Source: Ascaris suum
Lineage: Eukaryota > Nematoda > Chromadorea > Rhabditida > Ascarididae
Assembly: GCA_013433145.1 (NCBI GenBank)
Contig: CM024190.1
Coordinates: 4,960,001 to 5,024,000, forward strand
DNA length: 64,000 nucleotides
Reading direction: 5' to 3'
This document shows, in pieces, positions 54,515 through 64,000 of the stretch. Position 1 is the stretch's first letter, and each line of letters begins with the position of its first letter. A program made the position numbers and the translations under genes. The notes below the pieces were generated by a model. That model worked only from the letters and a program-made list of their open reading frames with translations. It made no database searches and was not told where the DNA came from.

Positions 54515-57500
54515 AAGGCAAATATTGTTTCTTCGAAGTTATTCTGCGTTTCGTTGTCTGTGAATGATTGGAGTTTCGTTGGTTTCGATGTCCACGTTTT
54601 TTGCTTCTCTGGAATGACTGACGTGAAAGTTGGCATAATTTTGAGGATCCCATTTCGAACTACTTGACAGAATTCAGAATTAACTGTTGCCGTTGTTTAT
54701 TTTAAAATGTTGCCGTTGTTTATCTCTGCGGGACGTTATGGGCTTTGGGCAGTGGTTTTATTTATGCGCCGCAACGTTTCTCTATAGCGGTTCTGGTTTT
54801 GCACCGTGTTGTTTTTTTTTGTGGGACATATATCGTCATCGTTTACTTGCCTTTTAGATGTAATGTTGAGGAAAACCTGTTCCTCGTAATGATACTTTGT
54901 TAAACGGCAGAAGAGGTGTCGTTTTTGTTTAGCGCCGTTATACTGTAATGGTTGTAGCTAGAACTGATGCCACTATGAGCATAGGAGCTACAGTGAAAGA
55001 TAGGATTCGTAGAAAACACGAACCTAGACCATTGACCTCGAAAAAATGTATGGAAAGTTGGGCGCTGATCGTTTAGCTCACACCGAAGTAAGGAAAGTCT
55101 AGCTCGGATGTAGTGCAGAATATCAGAACGAAGTGTTGAGACGCTGAACCGGCACGAGAAAAACGGTCCACTGAATGTGAAAAATGACAGGGTGACGCAG
55201 TTTCGCTTGGAAATGATCGTTTTAAAAATTGAAAAATGATAGAGCAAAATTGAAGGTGCACTGAGAAAAAGGGGTAGGATGAAAATATTTGGAAAATTTT
55301 TGTATAAATAAGTGAGAGAAGAAAAGGTTGAATATGTGTGAAGACGAAAGGAGTAAAAATGATTTCATTCGATTGTATTTGATGTGAGAATTCGGTCTCT
55401 TCACATTACAAAATGATGTTTTGTGTTTAATCAAGGCTTGTCTTTAGGAATCCAACGTTTCCGCCTTTCAAAGAAGTCTGAATATGGCCGGCATACAAAA
55501 GTGAGGAGGGGCATGAAGGAGAGATGATTCGTGAATAGAGGAGGGACTCTTTAATTCCTTTGCCTTTCTTTTCCGCATCCTGCTTATTATTTGGGAGGCG
55601 ATGGGTCCTTTCCTATGCTCAGGACGAAACGAGTACCAGTTTTTCAAGCTGCATTTCACACACATTTTTGCATATGTTGATAGCTGAACTGTACGGGATG
55701 TATTCTGAGTCTTTGGAACGGTCAAAAAACTGTTCACTTAAGTGTTTTCGTGGGAAGTTTTTGTCTTTTGCTCATGTTTCAAGTTGCCGAATGAAATGCT
55801 GTAGAGGGTAGGGAGTAGTTCGGAGAAGAAGCAAGGAGAGATGGTTGCTTTAGTTGCGAAGGAAGTTTGATACCATGTGAGGGAAATGGTCTCCTTTCAT
55901 GATTGGGGAAGAAAGATATATCCCAGTCCAACTTTTATAGTTTTGCGGGCCACGATCCGTCAACTTTCTGAGAATTTTGCAGTCCACTAGTTTTTATTCA
56001 AAAATTAATGTTGGGAATGCAATATCAGAATTGCTCATATTATCAGAAGTCGTTCTTTAAATTGCTGGATTAAAATTGATGATAAGCTGCTAGGGTTGTC
56101 CTTCAAATAAAATAATAAAACTGAGCCTTTCCATAAATTTTCTTGGTTTCTCATCAAAGTTTCTCCACAGTTCTCTTACTTTAAAAGACTAAACTTTTCA
56201 ACTTTTACTATGCATTTAGCCAAATAGTCAGTTCTTCCTGTCGATTGCTTACGGTAATGTGGCGAATCATGAAAATGGTGAAAGTCCCAGTCACCCCTTT
56301 TTATAATGGAAAGGGGGGGGGGTTACATAAAAGTGAGGATATGCGCTGCAAAGTCTTTGCTTTCAGTGACAGACTGTTGCCTCGATATTTGTTATTGATA
56401 CGGCTGTTGGGTGGCCAGTGTTGTCTTATTTAATATCGTGTCGTGTTGCAAATTCTAATGTTGCGTGGTGACTTTGGATTTTTTGTGGCATTTCTCGAAG
56501 AAAGTCTCGTCAGAGCATGGGCGTATGTTCATTTTGTGAACATTTGACAACTTGCTAACATTAGAGACCAGATCGTTTTGAGAAACTTTGTGTCCATGAG
56601 TGAAAACCGACTGATCTGAAATATACAACGACATGACTAATTACAAGTATGAAAAAGAATTAATACGTTCTACGTTAATTAACTATCATGAATGCATTAG
56701 AAACACATAGCAGAGAAAAGATGAAAGATCCGAATGAAAAGTGCTCTAAAAATTATGAAGCGAAAATCAATAATGATTTTATTGCAGAGAGATTGCAATC
56801 GGAATGTTGGTATTCGCAAAATCGAAATCATGCAAATGCGTACTATAATTCATTTGTGACCAGTCGGCTGTAAGCAACACGAGTGAAGTGATTTTGAACT
56901 GGTTCGATCGACTCCTTATCAAATTTTGAATAGGGGAAGCAGAACTAGTCACTGTGCTCCAAATTGGACGACAGTACGCAACTTTCCTGTGAATAAGTTC
57001 TTTCCGGTATGTAATCAAAGAAGTCTCCGAAGTGCTCCAATCTTCAAAACGTATTCCGAGGTTGCCAGTTCATGCTGTCTTTTTGACAACTAACAATTCA
57101 GCTTGTGTCAAGGTATACTGGCGAGTTGCCAACGTCTCTGACATGTTTTCATGGAATGTTATCAGCTTATCTGTTCCTATAAACAGTTCCACCCGTGCAT
57201 CAGATGCATTAAGGGACGTGTTGCTTTCCCTACAATAGTCCAAACTTTTCGAAGGTGCTGACTCTGTTGGTTCTAAAGGAGTCATCTTCACTACTCGAGA
57301 ATATTGTTTAAACTATAAGCGACCGACGGTGTTTCTGAGTGGATAAATGCTTGCCTGTGTGCTGTCAACAACGACATGAGTATGTGCTCACAGAACTGTT
57401 CCAGAGTCCTATTCCTAATGAAACATTTGTACATTTCCACTTCAGTAAGCTGTGCACCTGCAGGCGCTGCTTGAATTAGTTTCCTGTGGAGTAATACTCA

Positions 57501-59586
57501 CTGAATTTTTCGAACAAATTTTTGGTACATGCGTTTTATGTTGAATTATTCGATGAAACTGCAAATGACAACTATCAATAAAACTCGCTGAGGTGTTGTT
57601 GCACATCGAGTGAGCGATGCGCATGTAATAATTGGTTGCAGCGGCCAATTATGTCGGTTTGCGTAGGTGACCGGCTCATGTGCACAATTAGAGGTCGTGT
57701 TGCATGAATGCACCGGCACATGAGTTCAGTCTTTTTTTGGTGCCTCGTCGGGTATGTGCAATCCGTCGATCTCTTCTGTGCTTTATGTTAATTTTGCACA
57801 TTCATGGCTGATGTGATACCCGGCACACCGGCTGACTCCGAATGTGCCATGATTCAGATGTTTTTTAGTATGCCTACTTAAATGCTAATTACATTATACT
57901 GTTAATCCATAGGTATGGTCTGTGAGCAGGACACAGTGGGAATTTAAAGTGAGCGAAAATGGTGTGCGGTTTGTCTAGAGAAATTGTATTTATTAATGAC
58001 TCATTTTCATCTGCTCTCAAGTTCCACATAGGTCGTTCAGCTTGCCACGTATAAGCCGGAAGAAGTCCTCGCTAACTCATTAAAAAGTTTTTTTTCATAT
58101 TTGATCTTGCATAAGCCGTGGTTTTCAGCGAGTTGAAAGGTTTCATTTAGGAATGATATTGCCACTAGGCGGACATCTTAGATTTCAATTAGGTTTCTTA
58201 TATTGGAGGAGGAAGGAGCGGTTCTTCTCCATATCTGATTTCAAACTTTTCAATATCCCATGGAGCTGTGCCTTCTACAAACTTGTAACATTTGAGGTTT
58301 TGCTAATCGTTCGTTCACGCTCACGAAGCTTTCTTTTAGTGTATGTCCTATATTAGCCAATGGGGAATTGAGATAAATGAACGGATTTCCTAAAAATTTC
58401 TGGTGAAAGTTTTTGCGACATGAAATAGTCTTCACCATCCTGAAATAAGTGATCTCCACTCTTCCACGCTAGCAGCTTTTCACCACGACAACGTTGAATA
58501 ACGGATGAGAAAGAGAATTCCATAGTGCTTTTCGAAAAATTGCAGCAGCAGAACAAAGAATTTTTCTTTTTCCCAAGTAGATCTGCCCAGATTTTCAATA
58601 CTTTCTTTGCCTTCTACAGCAAATTGTGGCAACGAGTGTTTGGTTGGATTATTTGCGGGTGCAAAACTCTGCAGCGAAATGGTGAAGTTGATCACTTCCC
58701 TTTCTTGGTCATTTTAGGCGGGATCTTCGCAGTTCGCATTTGTTGAAGCATCTCTGGAAGAGGGTTTGGGGATGGAGGGAAGGAGGGGTAAGCAGAAACC
58801 GAAGAGCTATTGTTTATGAGTGGATATGGCTAGGCAAAAGAGTAATGAAGATGGGAATTACATACGCGTTGCCGCAAAGTCAAAGCGAATGCACAGGAAA
58901 TGGGCGTCCTGACCGTTGTTTTGACGTGTCTATCCATCGTTGTGACAGATGTTTGCTCAACAACGCCCCCCTTTGAGCTGCAATAGTTCTTCGTCATCCA
59001 TCTGTCGATCAGCGATGAATTTCTTGAAACTTGCAGCGTGCTTCTCAGCATTTTATATTCACATTTCTTTTCTATCGCAAGCAACCTATACAATTTTCTC
59101 GAATAAATGAAGCGTTCTTCTGGTTGAGGGGAATTACCGTTTCATAAAATGCTTTGTGCAATACGCTTTTAACTTTGCGCATACCAGTGACCGCTCATTG
59201 CAATAAATTTGCACTGAGTTATAGGACTGATTGAAAAAAAGGATTAAATTTTTGCAAGAGTGGGTTATACACAACAGTTGTATTCCAATAACGTTGCACT
59301 TATTCCGCCGTTGAGTAGAAGGAAATTTACGCTTTTTTTCGAAACATCGGAGAAAGTTGGCATTCGAAGCGAATAATGACGTTCACTGCGATTTACTGCT
59401 TCTAGTAAGAGGGTTTGCAGATGTTCGCGTTGGTGATTCGTACAGATGTTACTCTTAGTGTTTTATAAGGTTTTTTGCCTTTGCAAAGCACTGGATTTCA
59501 TGTTGAAAGACCGTATTTCATTCGATGTTCGAGAATTACTTTTGCAAGTTTGCAATGCGTTGTTTTATTTACTGATTGCTTATAAT
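54515..59586. other. Spacer downstream of PMS2, no supported gene
   Basis: No frame here has both a family resemblance and consistent splicing. Minus-strand frames at 56,779-57,018 and 57,070-57,291 follow one another and read like ordinary protein (Thr/Ser/Leu-rich), but they are separated by a stop and I recognise no domain. A sequence at about 57,325-57,345 resembles a tRNA A box (TTCTGAGTGG) but has no B box. A G run lies at 56,313-56,322. A + frame at 58,740-58,976 ends in a Cys-containing segment of unknown nature. Confidence 0.45.
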
Positions 59587-59680
59587 TGGTAGGGCCGTCG
59601 CGATGCACTGGGAGGTCGACCTGTTAATAAGCAAATGGCTTATTTGAAGTGCGAAGTTTGAATCCTACCAGCTACGGTAG
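59587..59680 (+). ncRNA. tRNA-like, possibly SINE-derived sequence
   Basis: TGGTAGGGCCG at 59,587-59,597 resembles a Pol III A box and AGTTTGAATCC at 59,655-59,665 resembles a B box, at about the spacing seen in tRNA-derived elements. Between them a perfect 7-pair hairpin (AATAAGC ... GCTTATT, 59,626-59,644) could be an anticodon-arm remnant. The T arm and acceptor stem do not pair properly, so it is not a functional tRNA. A tRNA-derived SINE or tRNA relic is the likeliest reading. Confidence 0.35.
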
Positions 59681-59853
59681 TGGCGCCGAGATACACTGCA
59701 AGAACGTGAACTTTCCTCATGTTGTAGAAGGTCAAGACAAGCAATTAGTGATGTGAGGTGGCGATAGTGATCAAGGTCAAGTTCGTGGACCACCTTTCAA
59801 CACATAAGAGCATAAGTTCGAAGAAGCGTGTCAACTGACCGAAGGGGACCTAC

Positions 59854-60102
59854 TTGTCTAACCACGATCTAACCACGGACCAGGAAAATAAGTGGCGACC
59901 ACGACCATGCTTGTCTAACTTCACTTCTGCTTTGATAGTTTGTCCACTTGCTCTTTCCTCCAAATGACGCTTAGATATATCTGCAAGTTGCTTTTTTGCA
60001 TGCTTGAGTTGTGAATCGTTCACTCTTAGCAGCTCACATCCGCTGCCCGATCCTTCTTCCGATAGCGCAGTTATAAACAACAAAATCTTTCGTTGCACTT
60101 TA
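59854..60102 (-). CDS. Candidate internal exon of an unrecognised minus-strand gene
   Basis: A minus-strand frame, open from 60,140 to a stop at 59,850, has a plausible acceptor (CGGCAG before 60,102) and a GTAGGT donor just before the stop, giving an 83-codon exon. The protein is charged and helix-prone (KVQRKILLFITALSEE, KHAKKQLADISKRHLEE) and ends in a basic/aromatic stretch (HGRGRHLFSW). I do not recognise it. It could join the minus-strand frames at 60,149-60,439 and 60,540-60,770, though the connecting donor (GTCGTT) is weak. The + strand is not open over the same stretch. Confidence 0.35.
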
Positions 60103-60148
60103 CTGCCGATATTGCAGTTGTTTTTTCGAATAAAACTCAAGTTGCGTA

Positions 60149-60770
60149 TTAAAAGTGATTTTCGATTCGAAATACAAAGATGTCACGATCAAACTCTGAA
60201 ATTTTTGCTAAGCTTAACGACGTATCCCAAGGCGGCGACATCAAGTAAGTGTTAATATCGAGTTTCTCAGGCGACAAAATCTCAAACTTTGGTAACATTC
60301 GTAATCTTTTCATCCGAGAAGGCTGAGATTTTTCACGTTCAGCATCTCCACAGAAAACTGAATGTTTTGAGTATAACTTCCTTGTAGGATTACGTGATGT
60401 TTTTGTGAATATTTGCCTTCTACTTTCTTCAATGGTCAATAAGATATGAAGTAATTTCAGACTACACGGTTCAGTAGTTTATGAATATGTTATTTTTGCT
60501 GTCATGAGACTACCTCTTAAGAGCTCTTTTTGAGTCCTTTTACAGGTCGAACTTTGCAATATGAACTTTTGCATGTAGCGCCGAAGCAGCATTTACATTC
60601 CACGATTTTGATGAAATTCTCAGAGGTTTTTCAGGCGACAAGTTCAAAACTTGAAGGGGTCCTATGTTTCGCTCTCCAAGAGAGAACCGAAGTTTACGAT
60701 ATGCCATTATGTCGTAAACTTGTAAAATCATTGCGTTTCTCAGTTTATTGACGCATTTCAAAGACATCAT
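60149..60770 (-). other. Minus-strand open frames sharing an LSPEK motif
   Basis: Two minus-strand frames, 60,149-60,439 and 60,540-60,770, each encode a similar short segment: FEILSPEKLDI in one and LNLSPEKPLRIS in the other. The matching DNA (TTTCTCAGGCGACAA at about 60,263 and TTTTTCAGGCGACAA at about 60,631 on the + strand) shows an old local duplication. The rest of the translations is Lys/Arg/Ser-rich. They may be exons of the same unrecognised minus-strand gene as 59,854-60,102. On the + strand this region also holds a competing start exon (60,180-60,244). Confidence 0.3.
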
Positions 60771-63700
60771 TGAACATCTGTTCCTCTTAAAAGCTTACCA
60801 TTGCCTACTCAGTGAATGTATTTTTATATGACTTTCGAAGCTCGCATCTACTGTGGAAATTGTGGCTACATCGGGTTTATACGTATTGGCGTATGCATTC
60901 GTTTGTGTGTGCCTACCTGTCCGGTGAGGATACCATTGAAACCGAAGTTGCCGAATTTGGTATTTACTAAAGCGTTACTAATATGTGAGATCGTCCTATG
61001 TCTGCCATAATCCAACGACCTTATTTACTAACTTTCAACTTGACTCATCAATTTCGACAGTAGTTACGATTGCATAGAACATCTAAGTTTGCATAACTTG
61101 TTCAGTAGCATTCCGCAATCTTCCAGATCGAAAAGGCGAGGATCTTTGCTTGATTTATGTGAGTGGTAGGTTTGGTAAAAGCGCGAATCTATTACTATTG
61201 CGCATGTTTTATTATTACTTAACAATTTGCGAAACTGGCTGGCCTGGTGAAGAGGGCTGCAAACGGGAATGCGGTATCACCTCATCTGTTTTGTTGAGGC
61301 ACTCGTTTCGCATCCACAAACGATATGGTGTATAGGATCGCTGATGTGTTTGTTTAAAGAGGCAAGGGGAGAGGGGAAGAAGTTGAGGATGTGACCGGGT
61401 TTTTTATATTGCGTTGGAAGTGTGGTTTATATACGTAATTTAGTGGCATTTTGCCGAATCAAAATGCCGCTAAAATCGAATCTTTCTAGTGAAAACTGTA
61501 TTGCACTCAAGTTCCGACAAATAAGCAAAAGTCAGATTATGTCAGTAATTGTGTTTTTTTGCTGAATTGGCTCAATTTTGAAAGAACACATTTTTTGGGA
61601 TTTAGGTTGGATCCGATCCTTTTTCAGATTGTCGCTGAGAGCAACGCTGTGCTTAGCACAGACCCTATTTTTTCGCCATCACAGCCTGCGGATTTTTTTC
61701 TTTCATATCTTTTTACAGTTAAGCGCATAACAGGCTATCAATAATTTCCATGTGGGGATAGCTTCCTTTATAATTACTATTTTAGGCAAATGGTTTTGTA
61801 TATTTTTTCTGTTGCAGGTGTACAATTTCGCCAGCTATGTAGGCGGTGTGTAGGTTATTCATTTTTGACAGTTTTTTGGTGCATTTGTGTTTCTTGTGGA
61901 TTATTTATGAGTCACTTCTAAGTGCATAAATTGTTATTTCCTTTGTTTTCTACAATTTGCACAGCTTTACTAATTTCGATTCAGCACAGATCGCTTCCTA
62001 GCCAAATATTATGTTGTGCACTTTTTTCGAAAAGATTTATTTGTTTGGAATTTTATGAAGCAAGTTGCACTTTTTTTGACGAGAATAAATGTTTGCGGAT
62101 TTCATTTTACTTGAAGGCCAATCGTTTTGTTCGAGGACGGCCGGAACTTTCATCTTATCGTTTTTGTAACTTTGCGCTAGAAACGCGATAATTGTCGCAT
62201 GTGAACCTCAAGTGTGTGTTTTTAAGTGGCGCCTCAGTGGGCATCGTCTCTAAAACTGCTGAAACGGTGGCCCTTGAATGCGAGTTGCTGTTGTGCCATC
62301 TTCGGGAGTGCTGTCGGTCATGTTCGTTCCACAGTTTTTAATTTTCATGAGGAAATTTCATTGTTTGCATGGCATTCGTAATTTTCCGAAGCAAACAAAA
62401 ATCGGCACATATTTGATAGGCAAAAAAGGTATTTGATTTGAGAAAGAGTGCACCTCCATTTCATTGCTAATCAAAACCGGATTCCAGTTGCTATCAGAAG
62501 AAATTTTTCTTCGCCGATGTGCACATCATTTTCATTTGCTGTTGCATATTTTTAAGCGCAATTTATCCCCTCATAAACTTGACAGCACAAATTTTAAACA
62601 GCGGGGAAGGGCGATGGGATGGGGGGGGGGGGGGAGAACAGGGATCAGAGGAAGCAATCGCCTACCGTTTTGAGAAGTTGTTGTTTCTTTCGTTTCAAAT
62701 TTGAGAACTTTATTTGTGAGCTTCTTTTGAGAATAAATTTAAGCGTAATATCAAGCAGATCTCGATCGGTTAGCTGTCAATATCGCTTAGTGAAGCGAAC
62801 TTCATAGGCTTCACTCCACGTCTGCAAAGATATTGTAGCCTTATGGTGCAAGTGAAATTGTATTCCATCCTAATGGCGCTAGTGTGATTACAACAATCTA
62901 GTGGCATTCATAAGTTGCTATCCTTATATTTTACTTAGACTTGTGTTTTACGCATGTGGTTTTTGCCGGTTCATCTATGCTTTCATAACAGTTTCACTTC
63001 AAAGATCTTGACTATTTGTATTGAGCTCTAGACACACGAGGGAGTTGAAATTCAATGAATTTTATCTCAGTGAGTTCTATTAATTGCCGATCTAGTATAT
63101 TTCGAAACGAAGCAAGAAGTGACTTGAAGATACTTTTTCCTAATGAGCGTTTGATGCAATTTATTTGTTGCATATATCACCTATGTATCATTCATTTTCA
63201 TCTCCTTTCGATAATCAGTAATTTTCGTTGACTAACTTTATGATTTTCTAATGACCTTGTCTAATTGGGAGAGTCAAAATTTTTTGTTGAAGTGATGTCG
63301 ACGAGTGCAATTTAGAATAAACGATGTTACTGAGTCCGCCTTCGGCATTCCACCTTCCGGTGTGGCTGGCTTATCCTCTGGGTCATCGCTCCACATTTTG
63401 TCTCACATCTTTTTTTCATATGTGAGTTTTTGTGTAGTTGTTGTCGAGTTATGTCTCATTTATATGATCTTAAGGCTTATATTTGCACTCTGTTAAGTGG
63501 AAAGCACTACCGTTATAAGTTTATCCCTTGAGTTCATTTTCTCTTCAGTGCGTCGTTCATTGGTTCGTTGTGGCTGATTTTGTTTCTTCCCATAATAGTG
63601 CTTTTTCGAAGTAAATGAAATTTGCTGAAATTTATTCTTTGAGTGGAATGCAGTGTCTTCTATCTCTTCCATATTTCAAAAAGAGAAGTATAAATAAAAG

Positions 63701-63862
63701 AGATTATTGTTTCTTTCTTGAGAATAAGGGCGTTTTATGAATAACTTCGCAATCGCAGTTGTTCAGGAAAGTGAAAAAATTATCACAGTGCTCGGAATAG
63801 AAAACTTGTGTGATTACCTATTGATGCTATGTAACTTGGATCCACCACACATAGCTATTGAT
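60180..63862 (+). CDS. Tentative gene running off the right edge, unrecognised
   Basis: Three candidate exons agree in phase: 60180-60244 (ATG, 21 codons plus two bases, then a strong GTAAGT donor), 63316-63421 (acceptor TTTAG, donor GTGAGT) and 63767-63862 (acceptor TTCAG, donor GTAAGG). The joined start reads MSRSNSEIFAKLND, then INDVTESAFGIPPSG, a Leu/Ile-rich helical part (SSLHILSHIFFSY) and KIITVLGIENLCDYLL. The frame is open at the last donor, so the gene would continue beyond the window. I do not recognise the family; there is only a faint resemblance to the N-terminal domain of CEP44, not enough for a name. The 3 kb first intron is the weak point, and the first exon overlaps minus-strand open frames. 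The two right-hand exons are better supported than the first. Confidence 0.4.
60771..63315. other. Possible intron or spacer
   Basis: If the tentative right-edge gene is correct, this is its first intron. A + strand stretch at 61,628-61,743 follows an excellent acceptor (CTTTTTCAG) and reads IVAESNAVLSTDPIFSPSQ before a stop, which looks exon-like, but it is not in phase with the candidate exons on either side. A 14-base G run lies at 62,621-62,634. Nothing else is supported. Confidence 0.35.
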
Positions 63863-64000
63863 GTAAGGATTTTATTGGAATCGAACGAGGGACAATTACT
63901 TCTGAAGCCGGTATTCAAAGTCACCTGAGATCTGCTTTATTCTGATGCAGTTTTGATGTCGCCATAAAACCTTTTGATACAGCTGCTAATGAATTTATCT

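Noticed and set aside
57300..57400. Possible tRNA gene with an A-box-like TTCTGAGTGG
   Set aside because: No B box and no T stem follow at the expected distance.

Overview
This window is eukaryotic, animal DNA. It has spliced genes with GT-AG introns of about 70 to 3,000 bases, long A/T-rich spacers, three long (TA)n microsatellites, and no bacterial gene layout. The gene set (an AP-2 transcription factor, XPA, a PMS2-type MutL protein), short TTTCAG-like splice acceptors without long pyrimidine tracts, and one-exon-at-a-time protein conservation fit a nematode. A strongylid (hookworm-like) worm is my best guess, but that is inference and not shown by a species-specific sequence.

Layout. About 1-9,000 holds no gene I can support, apart from possible undiscovered 5' exons of the next gene. 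From 9,048 to 18,458 (+) lies an AP-2 (TFAP2) family transcription factor, nine exons recovered, first exon(s) missing. 18,459-24,000 is spacer with a (TA)n tract. 24,000-28,100 is repeat-rich: three spaced hairpins with GCGGC-rich loops, a ~92-base tandem duplication and a 662-base segment bounded by a perfect 15-base inverted repeat. 30,998-32,508 (+) is a five-exon gene model for a 155-residue acidic protein of unknown family. 33,553-35,081 (+) is XPA, the nucleotide-excision-repair damage verifier, with its N-terminal exon(s) not found. 39,159-54,514 (+) is a complete 20-exon PMS2 gene (929 residues; every exon phase agrees from start to stop), with ATPase and endonuclease motifs intact. 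54,515-59,580 is spacer without a convincing gene. 59,587-59,680 is a tRNA-like, possibly SINE-derived sequence. 59,854-60,770 contains competing coding signals on both strands, and two phase-compatible exons at 63,316-63,862 suggest a further gene running off the right edge.

Biology. XPA (nucleotide excision repair) and PMS2 (mismatch repair, the MLH1 partner) are neighbours in the same orientation about 4 kb apart. They act in different repair pathways and there is no direct evidence that they are co-transcribed. All three recognised genes are on the + strand. I found no CRISPR array, no rRNA and no intact mobile element. No clearly new biological system is visible; the most unusual items are the three-copy covarying hairpin near 24.4-25.2 kb, the unrecognised 155-residue gene beside XPA, and the two-strand coding conflict near 60.2 kb. 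Exon boundaries were derived by eye from reading frame, phase and family conservation.
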